Shown piece by piece: positions 34,357-43,493 of a stretch of 64,000 nucleotides of DNA; within the stretch, counting starts at the first letter, position 1; each line of letters starts with the position of its first letter. The DNA is taken from the NCBI RefSeq assembly GCF_900113305.1, contig NZ_FOOW01000005.1, positions 1 to 64,000 of the forward strand. The letters run 5' to 3'. The position numbers and the translations under genes are program-made. The DNA comes from Prevotella sp. KH2C16. Its GTDB lineage: Bacteria; Bacteroidota; Bacteroidia; Bacteroidales; Bacteroidaceae. Under the pieces are notes generated by a model. That model was not told the DNA's origin, searched no databases, and saw only the letters and a program-made list of their open reading frames with translations.

Positions 34357-35075
34357 AAGAGTCAAGATATTTTTATGTTCCTGATGCCACATCACAGACA
34401 GAGCTCCCCATTGAAGAAGCTATGCATGCATTGCGAGTGTTAAGGCTTAAGGCCGGGGATGAAATGTTTTTGATGGACGGGCAGGGGACTTTCTATCGTA
34501 CCATCGTAACTTTGGCTGCGACAAAAAGGTGTATGTATGAAATACAGGAAGCCCTTCCCCAGAGAAAAGCATGGGATGGGCACATTCATTTAGCCATTGC
34601 TCCGACCAAGATGATGGATCGCATAGAATGGATGGTGGAAAAGGCAACGGAAATAGGCTTTGACGAACTTACTTTTCTCCAGACACATTTCTCGGAGCGA
34701 AAATATATGAGAACTGTTAGACTGGAAAAAATTATGGTGTCTGCTGTCAAGCAAAGTCGGAAGCCATGGAAGCCAAAGATTAATCAGATGACTTCTTTTC
34801 AGGATTTCATCAATCATCCTTGTGAAGGCTATAAATATATTGCCCATTGCCACGACGAAATAGATCAGACTGATTTGTTTAATGATATACTGCAACTTTC
34901 GAAAGATGAGAATGTTACAATTCTCATTGGGCCGGAAGGGGATTTTTCTTTTGAGGAGGTGGACTTTGCTATGAATAAGGGGTATAGGTCCATAACATTG
35001 GGAAACAGCAGGCTGCGAACCGAAACAGCTGGTCTTATGGCAGTAACGATGGCCCAGCTTGCTAAAAGAATTTAA
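34353..35075 (+). CDS. rsmE: 16S rRNA (uracil1498-N3)-methyltransferase
   Basis: 240 residues, normal for RsmE. An N-terminal PUA-like domain (~1-70, HALRVLRLKAGDEMFLMDG) precedes a SPOUT (trefoil-knot) domain with KATEIGFDELTFLQTHFSE, ILIGPEGDFSFEEVDFA and LGNSRLRTETAGLMAVT, the SAM-binding knot. It methylates N3 of U1498 in 16S rRNA. It is translationally coupled to the DUF151/UVR gene and followed by a terminator. Confidence 0.94.
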   Translation: MKESRYFYVPDATSQTELPIEEAMHALRVLRLKAGDEMFLMDGQGTFYRTIVTLAATKRCMYEIQEALPQRKAWDGHIHLAIAPTKMMDRIEWMVEKATEIGFDELTFLQTHFSERKYMRTVRLEKIMVSAVKQSRKPWKPKINQMTSFQDFINHPCEGYKYIAHCHDEIDQTDLFNDILQLSKDENVTILIGPEGDFSFEEVDFAMNKGYRSITLGNSRLRTETAGLMAVTMAQLAKRI

Positions 35076-35116
35076 CCTCAAACCAATATAACCCCCATTT
35101 CTTTCATAAATGCTTT

Positions 35117-35146
35117 CTGGCTTTGTCATAGGCAAAACCAGTTTTT
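35117..35146 (+). terminator. Terminator of the transporter-rsmE operon
   Basis: CTGGCTTTG (35117-35125), 7-base loop, CAAAACCAG (35133-35141), T5; one internal mismatch. Confidence 0.7.
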
Positions 35147-35265
35147 AGGGAGGTTTTAGCTTAGTGCGACTTCATAATCAGATGATGAGAGTACTCAGAT
35201 AGTACTGAAATAAACAATTCTCCACATTTTAACACTCCTGTATCACATATATGAGAATTTTTAAG

Positions 35266-35273
35266 TAATTTTG
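35266..35273 (+). promoter_or_regulatory. -7 element of the TonB receptor gene
   Basis: TAATTTTG, 60 bases before the start codon; no clear -33 TTTG. Confidence 0.5.
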
Positions 35274-35333
35274 CAGCTGTAAAGATAATCGGGGATTTTA
35301 TCCCATAATATTAATCAAAATTTAATAAAAGCT

Positions 35334-38300
35334 ATGCAAAGACGATTGCATTTCTTGGCTGTTCTTATGTTGTTCTTCACAATTTCTGTTTCAGCCCAAA
35401 TTACAACTTCTGGTATTAGTGGAAAAGTTACTTCTTCTGGTGAAGAGGTCGTTGGTGCCACGGTTACGGCTACGCACCAGCCTTCCGGCACGATATACCG
35501 TGCGGTTACCAATGTAGACGGTCGTTATACCATTCAAGGTATGCGTCCGGGCGGGCCTTATAAGGTTGAGGTTACTTACATTGGGCATCAGGCAAAGACT
35601 TTTAACGATGTAAGTCTCTTGTTGGGTGAAACTCAAAATCTTTCTTGCTCTCTTGAGGAGGATGCCCAGCAATTACAAGAGGTTGTTGTTGCGGGAAAAG
35701 CAGGATTGAATGCAACTAAGACTGGTGCTGCAACAAGTATGAACGCCCAGCAGATCAATGATATGCCGAGCATTTCACATGGCATTGCCGATGTGGCTCG
35801 CCTGAATCCACAGTTGACAACGACAAGTTCTGGGGCGATGTCGTTTGCTGGTACTAATAACCGTTATAATTCATTTATGATTGACGGTGCAGCGAACAAT
35901 GATGTCTTTGGCCTTACAAGCAATGGCAGCAATGGTGGTCAGGCAGGCACCCAGCCGGTTTCCATGGAGACCATCGAGCAGATTCAGGTAAATGTGGCTC
36001 CCTTTGATGTCCGCCAGAGCGGATTTACCGGTGGTGCGATAAATGCGATTACCAAGAGCGGAACTAACAAATTTCATGGAAGCCTGTATGGTTTTGGAAA
36101 TAATCAGAACCTTATAGGGCACAAATACCCTCTGTCAGATGGCAGTGGGTATGCCGCTAAGTACACAGAGCAGAAAGAATATAATGCCGGCGTTACATTG
36201 GGGGGACCAATCGTGAAAGACAAGTTGTTCTTCTTTGTAAATTACGAGAAATCAAACAAGACATATCCCAATCTTTATGGGCTCGGTTCGGCCGAGGCTA
36301 ATTTTGACTCTAAGCAGGCTGCGGATATTCTTGCCTGGGTGAAGGAGATGGCTGCTGCCCAGGGGGTAGAGTATAATGGTGAGTTGACCAACCCGGATGT
36401 TTACACGAAGAGCGATAAGGCTGGTGCCAAATTAGACTGGAATATTAATGAGTTTAACAAATTCAGTTTAAGATGGAGCTTGGTAAATGCGTCTCAGCTG
36501 AATAACACCGGCAGTAGGTCTTCTATAAATGCAAGCACCTACAGCTATCCGTTCAAGAGTAAGACCAATTCCTTTATTGCGGAGTTGCAGAGTCGTCTCT
36601 CTCCGGTTTTGAGCAATGAGGCCCGTGTTTCTTATGTCCGTGTCCGCGACCAGCGTGCCATATCGTCTGAATTTCCGATGATAACGGTCAATGGTGTCGG
36701 AGACGGTAGTGTGAATCTCGGTGTAGAGCGTTCTTCTATGGCAAACAGGCTGGATCAGGACATCTATACCATAGAGGATAACCTGACATGGTATAGAGGT
36801 AACCATACATTTACATTCGGAACCCATAACGAGATCTACAATTTCTCAAATCTTTTCATTCAAGACTTGTTCGGTTCTTATTATTTTAAGACCTATGACA
36901 TGTTCAAGTCATACTATGATGCATGGAAAGCCGGTGCTGTAGATCCAAAGGTGGCTTACATGAATCAGTATCGTTACGGTCATGCGAATACGGATGTAAC
37001 AGGAGACCCCCGCTGGGAAGCCGGCTTCGGTGCAGCCCAGTTCAGCGTTTATGCGCAGGATAAATGGGATGCAACCAATAACTTCCAGTTGACCTATGGA
37101 CTGCGTGTCGATGTTCCTGTATTCTTCGATACGCCTGCAGAAAACGCAGGTTTCAATACTTATGCGGAGACACAGGGATGGAATGTCAAGACCAACCAGA
37201 AGCTTTCAAGCTCTCCGTTGTTCTCTCCGCGAGTGGGTTTCCGCTGGGACATCAATAATGATCACAAGTTCATTCTCCGTGGGGGTATAGGTATTTTCAC
37301 GGGGCGTATCCCCTTTGTGTGGGTTAGCAACAACTTCTCTAATACGGGTATTCAGCTCTCAACCTATAATACTTATAGCACGAAGGGTCTGGACTTGATT
37401 CTGAATCCAAACGGCCAGGAGGCGAATGCACAAAAGCTAAGTGCGTCCGGAAGCCAGACCGTGAATGTCTACGATCACAAGTTCAAGTTTGCGCAGAACC
37501 TCCGCCTTAACCTTGGATTTGACTTCCAGCTCCTTGGCATCGACTGGACGCTTGAGGCAATCTATTCAAAGACCCTGAATGACATTGTCTACAAGAACCT
37601 TGCCTATGAGCAGACTGGCAAGACCTTGAATCAGGTCTATACTGACATCGCCTGGGATAACCGCCCGATGTTCAGCCGTGTAACGACCGGTCAGCCGTAT
37701 GCTAATGTCTATGGCCTTTATAATACATCAAAAGGCTATACAGCCAATCTCTCCCTGAAGGCAGAGAAGAAGTTTGATTTCGGATTAGACCTGATGGCGA
37801 GCTATACTTTCACCAAGTCTAAGAGCGTGAACAACGGAGGTTCGTCTGTTGCGGAGAGCAACTGGCGTTATAACTACACCTATCGCAACTCCAACGATCC
37901 GGAGCTGGGTAATTCAGCCTACAATGTGCCTCACCGCATCCAGGCCTCTGCATTCTATCATGCTGCCTATGGCAAGAACAAGGCATGGCTGACCACCGTC
38001 GGCTTGATTTATGAGGCTCGCAGCGGCTCACCCTATTCCTATTACTATTATGGCGATGTGAACGAAGACGGTGCTAACGGTAACGACCTTCTTTTTATTC
38101 CCACGGATGAGCAAATTGACAAGATGCAGTTTGAAGCTTCTGCTCCTTCAACAACCGCCAACGCCCTGACGCGTCGGGTATTCGGCGACAGCTATACTGG
38201 AGGTTCCCTCTCTGCTGATCAGCAGCGCCAGCTGTTGAAATACTGGATGGGGACCGATTCATATATGAAGGATCATCGTGGCGAGTATTACAAGCGCTAT

Positions 38301-38594
38301 GCTGACAACCTCCCGTTTGAGCACCATTTTGATGTTCACCTGGCTCAGAAGTACAGCTTCAAGGTGGCAGGTCAGCTTAATTCCGTTGAGTTGAGCTTTG
38401 ATATCATCAACCTTGGTAACCTGCTCAACAAGGACTGGGGGCACACGATGGGCGATGGATTCGGAATATATTCAAGTCCTGTAAACTATCAGGGCAAGGG
38501 AGTATACCAGTTCACCGGTGGTTACGCCTCAAGAGACTATAGCGACTATTACAGCCGCTGGCGTGGTCAGATTGGACTGAAATATACATTCTAA
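35334..38594 (+). CDS. TonB-dependent outer-membrane receptor, Oar-like
   Basis: 1086 residues. Signal peptide MQRRLHFLAVLMLFFTISVSAQ; a carboxypeptidase-regulatory-like beta-sandwich (~25-105, ISGKVTSSGEEVVGATV, then YTIQGMRPGG); a plug domain (~115-235) with GGAINAITKSGTNKFHGSLY near its end; and a ~22-strand barrel closing with aromatic GLKYTF. It would take up a large substrate across the outer membrane using TonB energy. It is not the SusC type: no SusC signature segment and no SusD partner follows. A single-gene unit bounded by a promoter and a strong terminator. Substrate unknown; Oar homologues have been linked to adhesion and protein export. Confidence 0.9.
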   Translation: MQRRLHFLAVLMLFFTISVSAQITTSGISGKVTSSGEEVVGATVTATHQPSGTIYRAVTNVDGRYTIQGMRPGGPYKVEVTYIGHQAKTFNDVSLLLGETQNLSCSLEEDAQQLQEVVVAGKAGLNATKTGAATSMNAQQINDMPSISHGIADVARLNPQLTTTSSGAMSFAGTNNRYNSFMIDGAANNDVFGLTSNGSNGGQAGTQPVSMETIEQIQVNVAPFDVRQSGFTGGAINAITKSGTNKFHGSLYGFGNNQNLIGHKYPLSDGSGYAAKYTEQKEYNAGVTLGGPIVKDKLFFFVNYEKSNKTYPNLYGLGSAEANFDSKQAADILAWVKEMAAAQGVEYNGELTNPDVYTKSDKAGAKLDWNINEFNKFSLRWSLVNASQLNNTGSRSSINASTYSYPFKSKTNSFIAELQSRLSPVLSNEARVSYVRVRDQRAISSEFPMITVNGVGDGSVNLGVERSSMANRLDQDIYTIEDNLTWYRGNHTFTFGTHNEIYNFSNLFIQDLFGSYYFKTYDMFKSYYDAWKAGAVDPKVAYMNQYRYGHANTDVTGDPRWEAGFGAAQFSVYAQDKWDATNNFQLTYGLRVDVPVFFDTPAENAGFNTYAETQGWNVKTNQKLSSSPLFSPRVGFRWDINNDHKFILRGGIGIFTGRIPFVWVSNNFSNTGIQLSTYNTYSTKGLDLILNPNGQEANAQKLSASGSQTVNVYDHKFKFAQNLRLNLGFDFQLLGIDWTLEAIYSKTLNDIVYKNLAYEQTGKTLNQVYTDIAWDNRPMFSRVTTGQPYANVYGLYNTSKGYTANLSLKAEKKFDFGLDLMASYTFTKSKSVNNGGSSVAESNWRYNYTYRNSNDPELGNSAYNVPHRIQASAFYHAAYGKNKAWLTTVGLIYEARSGSPYSYYYYGDVNEDGANGNDLLFIPTDEQIDKMQFEASAPSTTANALTRRVFGDSYTGGSLSADQQRQLLKYWMGTDSYMKDHRGEYYKRYADNLPFEHHFDVHLAQKYSFKVAGQLNSVELSFDIINLGNLLNKDWGHTMGDGFGIYSSPVNYQGKGVYQFTGGYASRDYSDYYSRWRGQIGLKYTF

Positions 38595-38609
38595 TCAATC
38601 GGAAAGTTT

Positions 38610-38648
38610 AAAAAAGGCGGGTAACTATGAAAGTTATCCGCCTTTTTT
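38610..38648 (+). terminator. Strong terminator of the TonB receptor gene
   Basis: AAAAAAGGCGGGTAACT (38610-38626) pairs with AGTTATCCGCCTTTTTT (38632-38648), 17 positions with one G-T. It ends 2 bases before the -7 box of the cupin gene. Confidence 0.88.
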
Positions 38649-38650
38649 GG

Positions 38651-38658
38651 TATCTTTG
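38651..38658 (+). promoter_or_regulatory. -7 element of the cupin gene, abutting a terminator
   Basis: TATCTTTG; ATG at 38689. The expected -33 position falls within the loop of the preceding terminator and is not TTTG. Confidence 0.5.
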
Positions 38659-38688
38659 CGTGAACGAAATTATTTAGCTGGAGGCGTT

Positions 38689-39021
38689 ATGATTATTGAT
38701 TTTGATAAGATTCCGGAACTGCATCAGGTTGGTTTCAAGGGAGGCAAGGGCCTTCTTGATACTCGTAATTATACTGATGACAAGGTAAAGATTATGTATT
38801 CCACTTTGCGGCCTGGAGCTTCTACGGGTCTGCATAGCCATGAAGAAAACTGTGAGGTTATCTTTGTCGTTAGCGGAGAGCTGACTTTCCATTACGACGG
38901 GGTGGTGGAGGTAGCCCGTGTGGGGCAGGTGCACTACTGTCCGACGGGGCATTCCCATTATATGGAGAACCTTACCGACCATGATGCGGTTTACTTTGCC
39001 ATAGTGCCCGAACACCATTGA
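38689..39021 (+). CDS. Small cupin-domain protein
   Basis: 110 residues, one conserved beta-barrel cupin. The metal-binding motif 1 is HSHEENCEVIFVVSGE (His, His, Glu) and motif 2 ends PTGHSHYMENL. Single-domain cupins bind a metal and act as isomerases, dioxygenases or sensors; no substrate can be assigned. The ATG at 38689 is preceded by GGAGG (38679-38683 region), a good ribosome site; an in-frame TTG upstream lies in the promoter. Convergent with the helicase gene, with a palindrome array between. Confidence 0.85.
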   Translation: MIIDFDKIPELHQVGFKGGKGLLDTRNYTDDKVKIMYSTLRPGASTGLHSHEENCEVIFVVSGELTFHYDGVVEVARVGQVHYCPTGHSHYMENLTDHDAVYFAIVPEHH

Positions 39022-39058
39022 GCATTCCGAGGAGTGCTCTCCGCCATTTTTATTTGCC

Positions 39059-39142
39059 GCGTGTAATCGTATTACACATGGCGTGTAATCGTGTTACAAG
39101 CAGCGTGTAACGCCATTACACACGGCTTGTAATAACGCCATG
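39059..39142. repeat. Tandem array of 22-bp imperfect palindromes (arm type GTGTAA)
   Basis: Three full units (39059-39080, 39081-39102, 39103-39124) and a decayed fourth (39125-39142). In each full unit bases 3-8 (GTGTAA) pair with bases 14-19 (TTACAC, or TTACAA in unit 2) around a 5-base centre. Same period, arm length and centre as the array at 8096-8205 but different arm sequence. It lies between two convergent genes (cupin and helicase), neither of which has another obvious terminator here. Confidence 0.8.
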
Positions 39143-39158
39143 GGGTGCCGATGCTGTT

Positions 39159-40907
39159 TCAGGAGGTGGAAGACTTGCGTAGTCTTTTCAGCTTCCGCTT
39201 GGCTTCGGGGATGTCCGGATATAATTCCAGGGCCTTCTCATAGTTCTTGATAGCGGCTTCTTGGAAGTCTTCCTTCTCGCAGTCTCGGCCCATCTGGACA
39301 TATTCCACGGCCAGCCGTTTCAGGAAATCCTCTTTCTTCCGAGCCTCAGCCTTGAGTTTTCTGATTTCTTCTTTCTGCCGGTTGATGATATTCAGCTTCC
39401 TCCGGAGAAGCCTCTTTACTTCCGGCTTCTCTATGTCATATCGGCTGTGAATGGCCAGGAAAAAACTGTCGAGTGCTCCCTGCATGTCGCCTCGGTTGAA
39501 AGCCGCCATGGCATCAAAATATTCTTTGTCGGCCTTGCTTTGCTGCAAGGCAAGGGATATCATGTTCCTGTTGTTGTAGTTGCGGGCAAAGTTCCGTACT
39601 TCTGCCTTTACGAATACATCCTCGCGGCGGATGGGTTCCTTGAGGCTTATGCCGTCTAATGATGTGGAGCGCGATAGCGCTACATAGGTCTGGCCGCCGG
39701 CAAAGACGCCTCCCGTGAAGTCTATCTTCACTTTATTGAAGGTCAGTCCCTGGCTTTTGTGCACGGTTATCGCCCATGCGAGCCGCAAGGGAAACTGCGT
39801 ATAGGTGCCGATTGCCTGTTCTTCTATTTTCTGCTCTTTTTCATTGAATGTGTATTTCACATTCTCCCAGAGTTCCCGTTCCACATCGCAGTCGGTTCCG
39901 TCTTCCGTGCGGACATAGATAATCCCGTCTTCTTCATCCCCGAAGCCAATGATGGTGCCTAGCGTGCCGTTTACCCATCGTTTCTCCTTGTCATTGCGGA
40001 TGAAGAGTATTTGTGCGCCGGTTTTCAGTACCAGTTCCTGAGGTGTAGGCAGACTGCTTTCCGGGAATTCTCCCTCGATGACGCCATGGAATATTGTGGG
40101 CTCACCGGGTAGTTCTCCTAATTTTTTCTCGTTGATATAGTCTACGGTGTCCCTGCGAGTAGAAAGAGTAATTGCCAGTTCGGATCCGTCATTCTCCAGC
40201 ACTGTTCCCACATGCCGGTTCAGCATATCCAAATCTGTTGTCGCCACCTTGGAAGTTCGTATATGGTCGAGAATCTCGATAAAAACAGGGTCTGACTGGC
40301 GATATACCTTAGTCAGCTCAATGCTCACGAGCTGCATTTGACGGAAGACCTTGGCATCGAAAAAGAACGATGATGCATAAAATGGTTGTAGGAGCTGTCG
40401 GTCTTCTTCCTTAAGTACAGGCTCAAGCTGGTAGATGTCGCCCACCAATAAGAGCTGCTTGCCGCCAAAGGGCTCCCGCATGTTGCGGCTGTAAATTCGC
40501 AAGACTTTATCAATGAAGTCGATGATATCAGCACGAACCATACTGATTTCATCGATGATGATGAGTTCTACCTCTCTCAACAGCTTGCGCTTTTCCGCAT
40601 TATATTTTAAGGTCTCTCTTATGTTTCGGGCACTATAGCGGCTGTCGTTTGGGAGCAGGGGATGGAAAGGTAGCTTGAAGAAGCTGTGCAGTGTGGCTCC
40701 GCCAGCATTGATTGCGGCTATCCCGGTAGGTGCCAGAATCACATGTTTCTTTTTGGTTGTAGCCGCAATATAGCGCAGGAAGGTTGACTTACCCGTCCCT
40801 GCCTTTCCTGTCAGGAAAAGAGAGCGACGGGTAAATTCCAATATTTGGAGCGCATTCTGCAGTTCCGGGTTGTTTAAATCAATGTTTTCTGCACTGATAT
40901 TATCCAC
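39159..40907 (-). CDS. PIF1/RecD-like DNA helicase with C-terminal TPR-like region
   Basis: 582 residues. Superfamily 1B helicase: Walker A GKAGTGKST at 34-42, Walker B LIIIDEIS (~114-121), LLVGDIYQLEP, and C-terminal motif VI region AITVHKSQGLTFNKV with YVALSRSTSL. After the helicase core (~to 430) is a highly charged helical tail with a TPR-like repeat (KNYEKALELYPDIPEAKRKL). PIF1-like proteins unwind DNA and RNA-DNA structures 5' to 3'. It is last in the minus-strand run, 16 bases after the pbp1A stop. Function in genome maintenance is inferred from the family. Confidence 0.87.
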   Translation of the reverse strand: MDNISAENIDLNNPELQNALQILEFTRRSLFLTGKAGTGKSTFLRYIAATTKKKHVILAPTGIAAINAGGATLHSFFKLPFHPLLPNDSRYSARNIRETLKYNAEKRKLLREVELIIIDEISMVRADIIDFIDKVLRIYSRNMREPFGGKQLLLVGDIYQLEPVLKEEDRQLLQPFYASSFFFDAKVFRQMQLVSIELTKVYRQSDPVFIEILDHIRTSKVATTDLDMLNRHVGTVLENDGSELAITLSTRRDTVDYINEKKLGELPGEPTIFHGVIEGEFPESSLPTPQELVLKTGAQILFIRNDKEKRWVNGTLGTIIGFGDEEDGIIYVRTEDGTDCDVERELWENVKYTFNEKEQKIEEQAIGTYTQFPLRLAWAITVHKSQGLTFNKVKIDFTGGVFAGGQTYVALSRSTSLDGISLKEPIRREDVFVKAEVRNFARNYNNRNMISLALQQSKADKEYFDAMAAFNRGDMQGALDSFFLAIHSRYDIEKPEVKRLLRRKLNIINRQKEEIRKLKAEARKKEDFLKRLAVEYVQMGRDCEKEDFQEAAIKNYEKALELYPDIPEAKRKLKRLRKSSTS

Positions 40908-40923
40908 TTATGGCGTCTGTCTT

Positions 40924-43449
40924 TTAGAGTTCATCAAACTTGACGACTTGTTCTGTCGGCTGGCGATGCTTTGACTCCGTGGGCTGCTCCGGTTTCTTTT
41001 CCCCTTCGGTCGTCGCAGGCTTTTCTATGGGGTTACCGTTCTTGTCGAGAATAATCTCTTCCGTAACCACTTCAAGACTGTCTTTATGTGTCGTATCTTT
41101 CTTTACGGGGGGATAATAGCTTGCGCATTCATACATGTCTCGCGTGATTCCCCCGTCGGTTGGACGGGTAAATTTTCCATGATACTTTTCAAATGCCGGA
41201 TCCCCGAATACTGATTGCAGGAAGTATCCGCAAATGGGGAGCGCCGTCCTTGAACCCTGGCCTAATGCCCCGGTGCGGAAGTGTATGGAGCGGTACTCGC
41301 CACCGACCCATGCGCCGACCACAAGCTTAGGACTTACACCCATGAACCAGGCATCGGAATGATTGTTAGAGGTTCCGGTCTTTCCGCCGAATTCCGTGTC
41401 CCTTACATTTCCTATATATCCCCATAGGCTTTGTGAGGTTCCTCCTGGTTCACGCATACCTCCCTGTAATAGCTGCTGTACGAGAAAGGCACTTTTATAA
41501 GGGATGGCTTGTTCTGTCGTGTTTGGCCCGACATAGACTTCATTGCCGTCTTTGTCTAATATGCGAGTTACCAGAACGGGATCGTGATGCTTTCCGTCGT
41601 CGGCAGCTGTACAATAGGCGTTTACCATCTCAAGAAGGTTTACATCACTGGAACCTAATGCCAGCGACGGCGCATCTTCAAGTGGGCTCTTGATACCCAT
41701 TTTGTATGCCGTCTCGATGATCCGCTTGATGCCCATTTCCTGACCAAGTCTCACGGCTACGGAATTGATACTCCGCGCAAATGCGGATTTCAGAGCCATG
41801 GAGTCTCCTGTAAAATATCCGTTGGCATTGCTCGGAGTCCACCTGGTCATTTCATGTTTCTTCTTATCGTATACATCCATGGAAATATATTCGTCCCTGC
41901 GTTTGTCGCATGGTGTAAGCCCCTGATTCATGGCCTCGGTATATACGAATAGCTTGAATGTGGAGCCCGGCTGGCGCATGGCAGTGGCTTTGTCATACTT
42001 CCAGTGCTTGAAGTCGATATCACCCACCCATGCCTTTACATGTCCTGTCTCTGATTCCATTGCAATCATGGCACAGTGCATGAAGGTTGTCATGTATTTG
42101 ATTGAATCTTCGGATGTCATCATTTTTGTGATTTCGCCTTTTTCATAGTCAAATACCTTCACCGGATGTACCCATTCCTTATAGTAATAGGCGACGGAAT
42201 CCGGGGTGTTGGGATATTTTGCCAGTAAGGTTTTGTAGAATGGCTGTTTTTCGGCAATGCCCTGAATGAAGTTTGGTATCACTTGGTGATTCTCGTCCTG
42301 CCACGGTTCCTGCCTTAGCCAGTTGGAATCCTGTTTTCTATAAATACCCCAGTGGTTATTGAAATTCTGCTGGACTTGCTTCATCTGTTTGCGGGCAGCA
42401 TCTTCTGCATACTTCTGCATGCGTGTGTCGATGGTGGTATATATCTTCAGTCCGCTACTATATAAGTCGTAGCCGTTTTCTTCGCACCAGTCTTTTAGGT
42501 AATCTGCCACGGCCTCACGAAAATACAATGCCTGCCCATCATAATTATTCTCGACCGTATAATCGAGCTTGATGGGTAACCGGCTAAGCCGGGAGTATTC
42601 ATCCTGGCTCAAATCCCCATGAATGAGCATATTGTTCAATACCACATTGCGGCGCTTGATACTGTTTTCCGGGTGGGTCTTAGGATTATAGTAGGTCGTA
42701 GCTTTCAGCATTCCGACCAATATAGCAGCCTGATCAGTAGTCAACTCTTTGGGAGAGCAGTTAAAGTATGTCTTTGCAGCAGTCTTAATGCCATATGCGT
42801 TTGAGCCGAAATCAACGGTGTTGGCATACATCGTAATGATTTCCTTCTTGGAGAATACGGTCTCGAGTTTGGTGGCTATAATCCATTCCTTACTCTTCAT
42901 AATAAGGATCTTGAGACCGGGAATCTTTCCCAAGAGGCCTGTAGAATATTGCGTGCGGACGCGAAACATATTCTTTGCTAATTGTTGTGTAATAGTAGAG
43001 GCACCTCGGCCACCATGATGGAGTAGGGCATCTTTCGCTGCAGCAAAGAGTCCAATGGGGTCTATTCCCCAATGACTGTAAAACCGTTCATCCTCTGTGT
43101 CAACAAGTGCCTTGAAGAATGCCGGATTGATTTCTTCGTAAGTTATGGGAGTGCGATTCTCGTTAAAGTATTTTCCAATCTGTTTGCCATCTGCGCTATA
43201 TATCACTGATGCCTGTGATGTTTGCGGATCTTTGATTCCGGAAAAATAACCGGGTGATTTGCCAAATAGCCAGAATAGATTTAAGTCTACTGCTCCAAGG
43301 TAAAGAATGAAAAGGACTAATAGGGAAGTTACAGCCACAATCGTCTTTTTCCAGCATGGCGCATCCTTATAGAGGGATTTATACCATCTGTAGAAAGCTT
43401 TGGTTATGCGTTTGCACCAATTGAAAATATTCTTAATTCTGTTCCACAT
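40924..43449 (-). CDS. Penicillin-binding protein 1A (bifunctional transglycosylase/transpeptidase)
   Basis: 841 residues. One membrane anchor (~36-57); GT51 glycosyltransferase domain with EDERFYSHWGID (catalytic Glu at 119) and GRGASTITQQLAKN; penicillin-binding transpeptidase domain with PGSTFK (nucleophile Ser), SINSVA (SxN) and KTGTSN. The tail after ~790 is charged and rich in Pro, Thr, Glu and Lys, probably disordered. It polymerises and cross-links peptidoglycan in the periplasm. Its own -7 box lies 20 bases before the start; the helicase gene follows 16 bases after. Confidence 0.94.
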   Translation of the reverse strand: MWNRIKNIFNWCKRITKAFYRWYKSLYKDAPCWKKTIVAVTSLLVLFILYLGAVDLNLFWLFGKSPGYFSGIKDPQTSQASVIYSADGKQIGKYFNENRTPITYEEINPAFFKALVDTEDERFYSHWGIDPIGLFAAAKDALLHHGGRGASTITQQLAKNMFRVRTQYSTGLLGKIPGLKILIMKSKEWIIATKLETVFSKKEIITMYANTVDFGSNAYGIKTAAKTYFNCSPKELTTDQAAILVGMLKATTYYNPKTHPENSIKRRNVVLNNMLIHGDLSQDEYSRLSRLPIKLDYTVENNYDGQALYFREAVADYLKDWCEENGYDLYSSGLKIYTTIDTRMQKYAEDAARKQMKQVQQNFNNHWGIYRKQDSNWLRQEPWQDENHQVIPNFIQGIAEKQPFYKTLLAKYPNTPDSVAYYYKEWVHPVKVFDYEKGEITKMMTSEDSIKYMTTFMHCAMIAMESETGHVKAWVGDIDFKHWKYDKATAMRQPGSTFKLFVYTEAMNQGLTPCDKRRDEYISMDVYDKKKHEMTRWTPSNANGYFTGDSMALKSAFARSINSVAVRLGQEMGIKRIIETAYKMGIKSPLEDAPSLALGSSDVNLLEMVNAYCTAADDGKHHDPVLVTRILDKDGNEVYVGPNTTEQAIPYKSAFLVQQLLQGGMREPGGTSQSLWGYIGNVRDTEFGGKTGTSNNHSDAWFMGVSPKLVVGAWVGGEYRSIHFRTGALGQGSRTALPICGYFLQSVFGDPAFEKYHGKFTRPTDGGITRDMYECASYYPPVKKDTTHKDSLEVVTEEIILDKNGNPIEKPATTEGEKKPEQPTESKHRQPTEQVVKFDEL

Positions 43450-43468
43450 AATCTATAGTATTATGATA

Positions 43469-43476
43469 CAAAAGTA
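43469..43476 (-). promoter_or_regulatory. -7 element of the pbp1A promoter
   Basis: Minus strand TACTTTTG in the 44-base gap between miaA and pbp1A, so pbp1A can be transcribed apart from the upstream lipid A genes. Confidence 0.5.
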
Positions 43477-43493
43477 CTAAAATACTTCTATAC

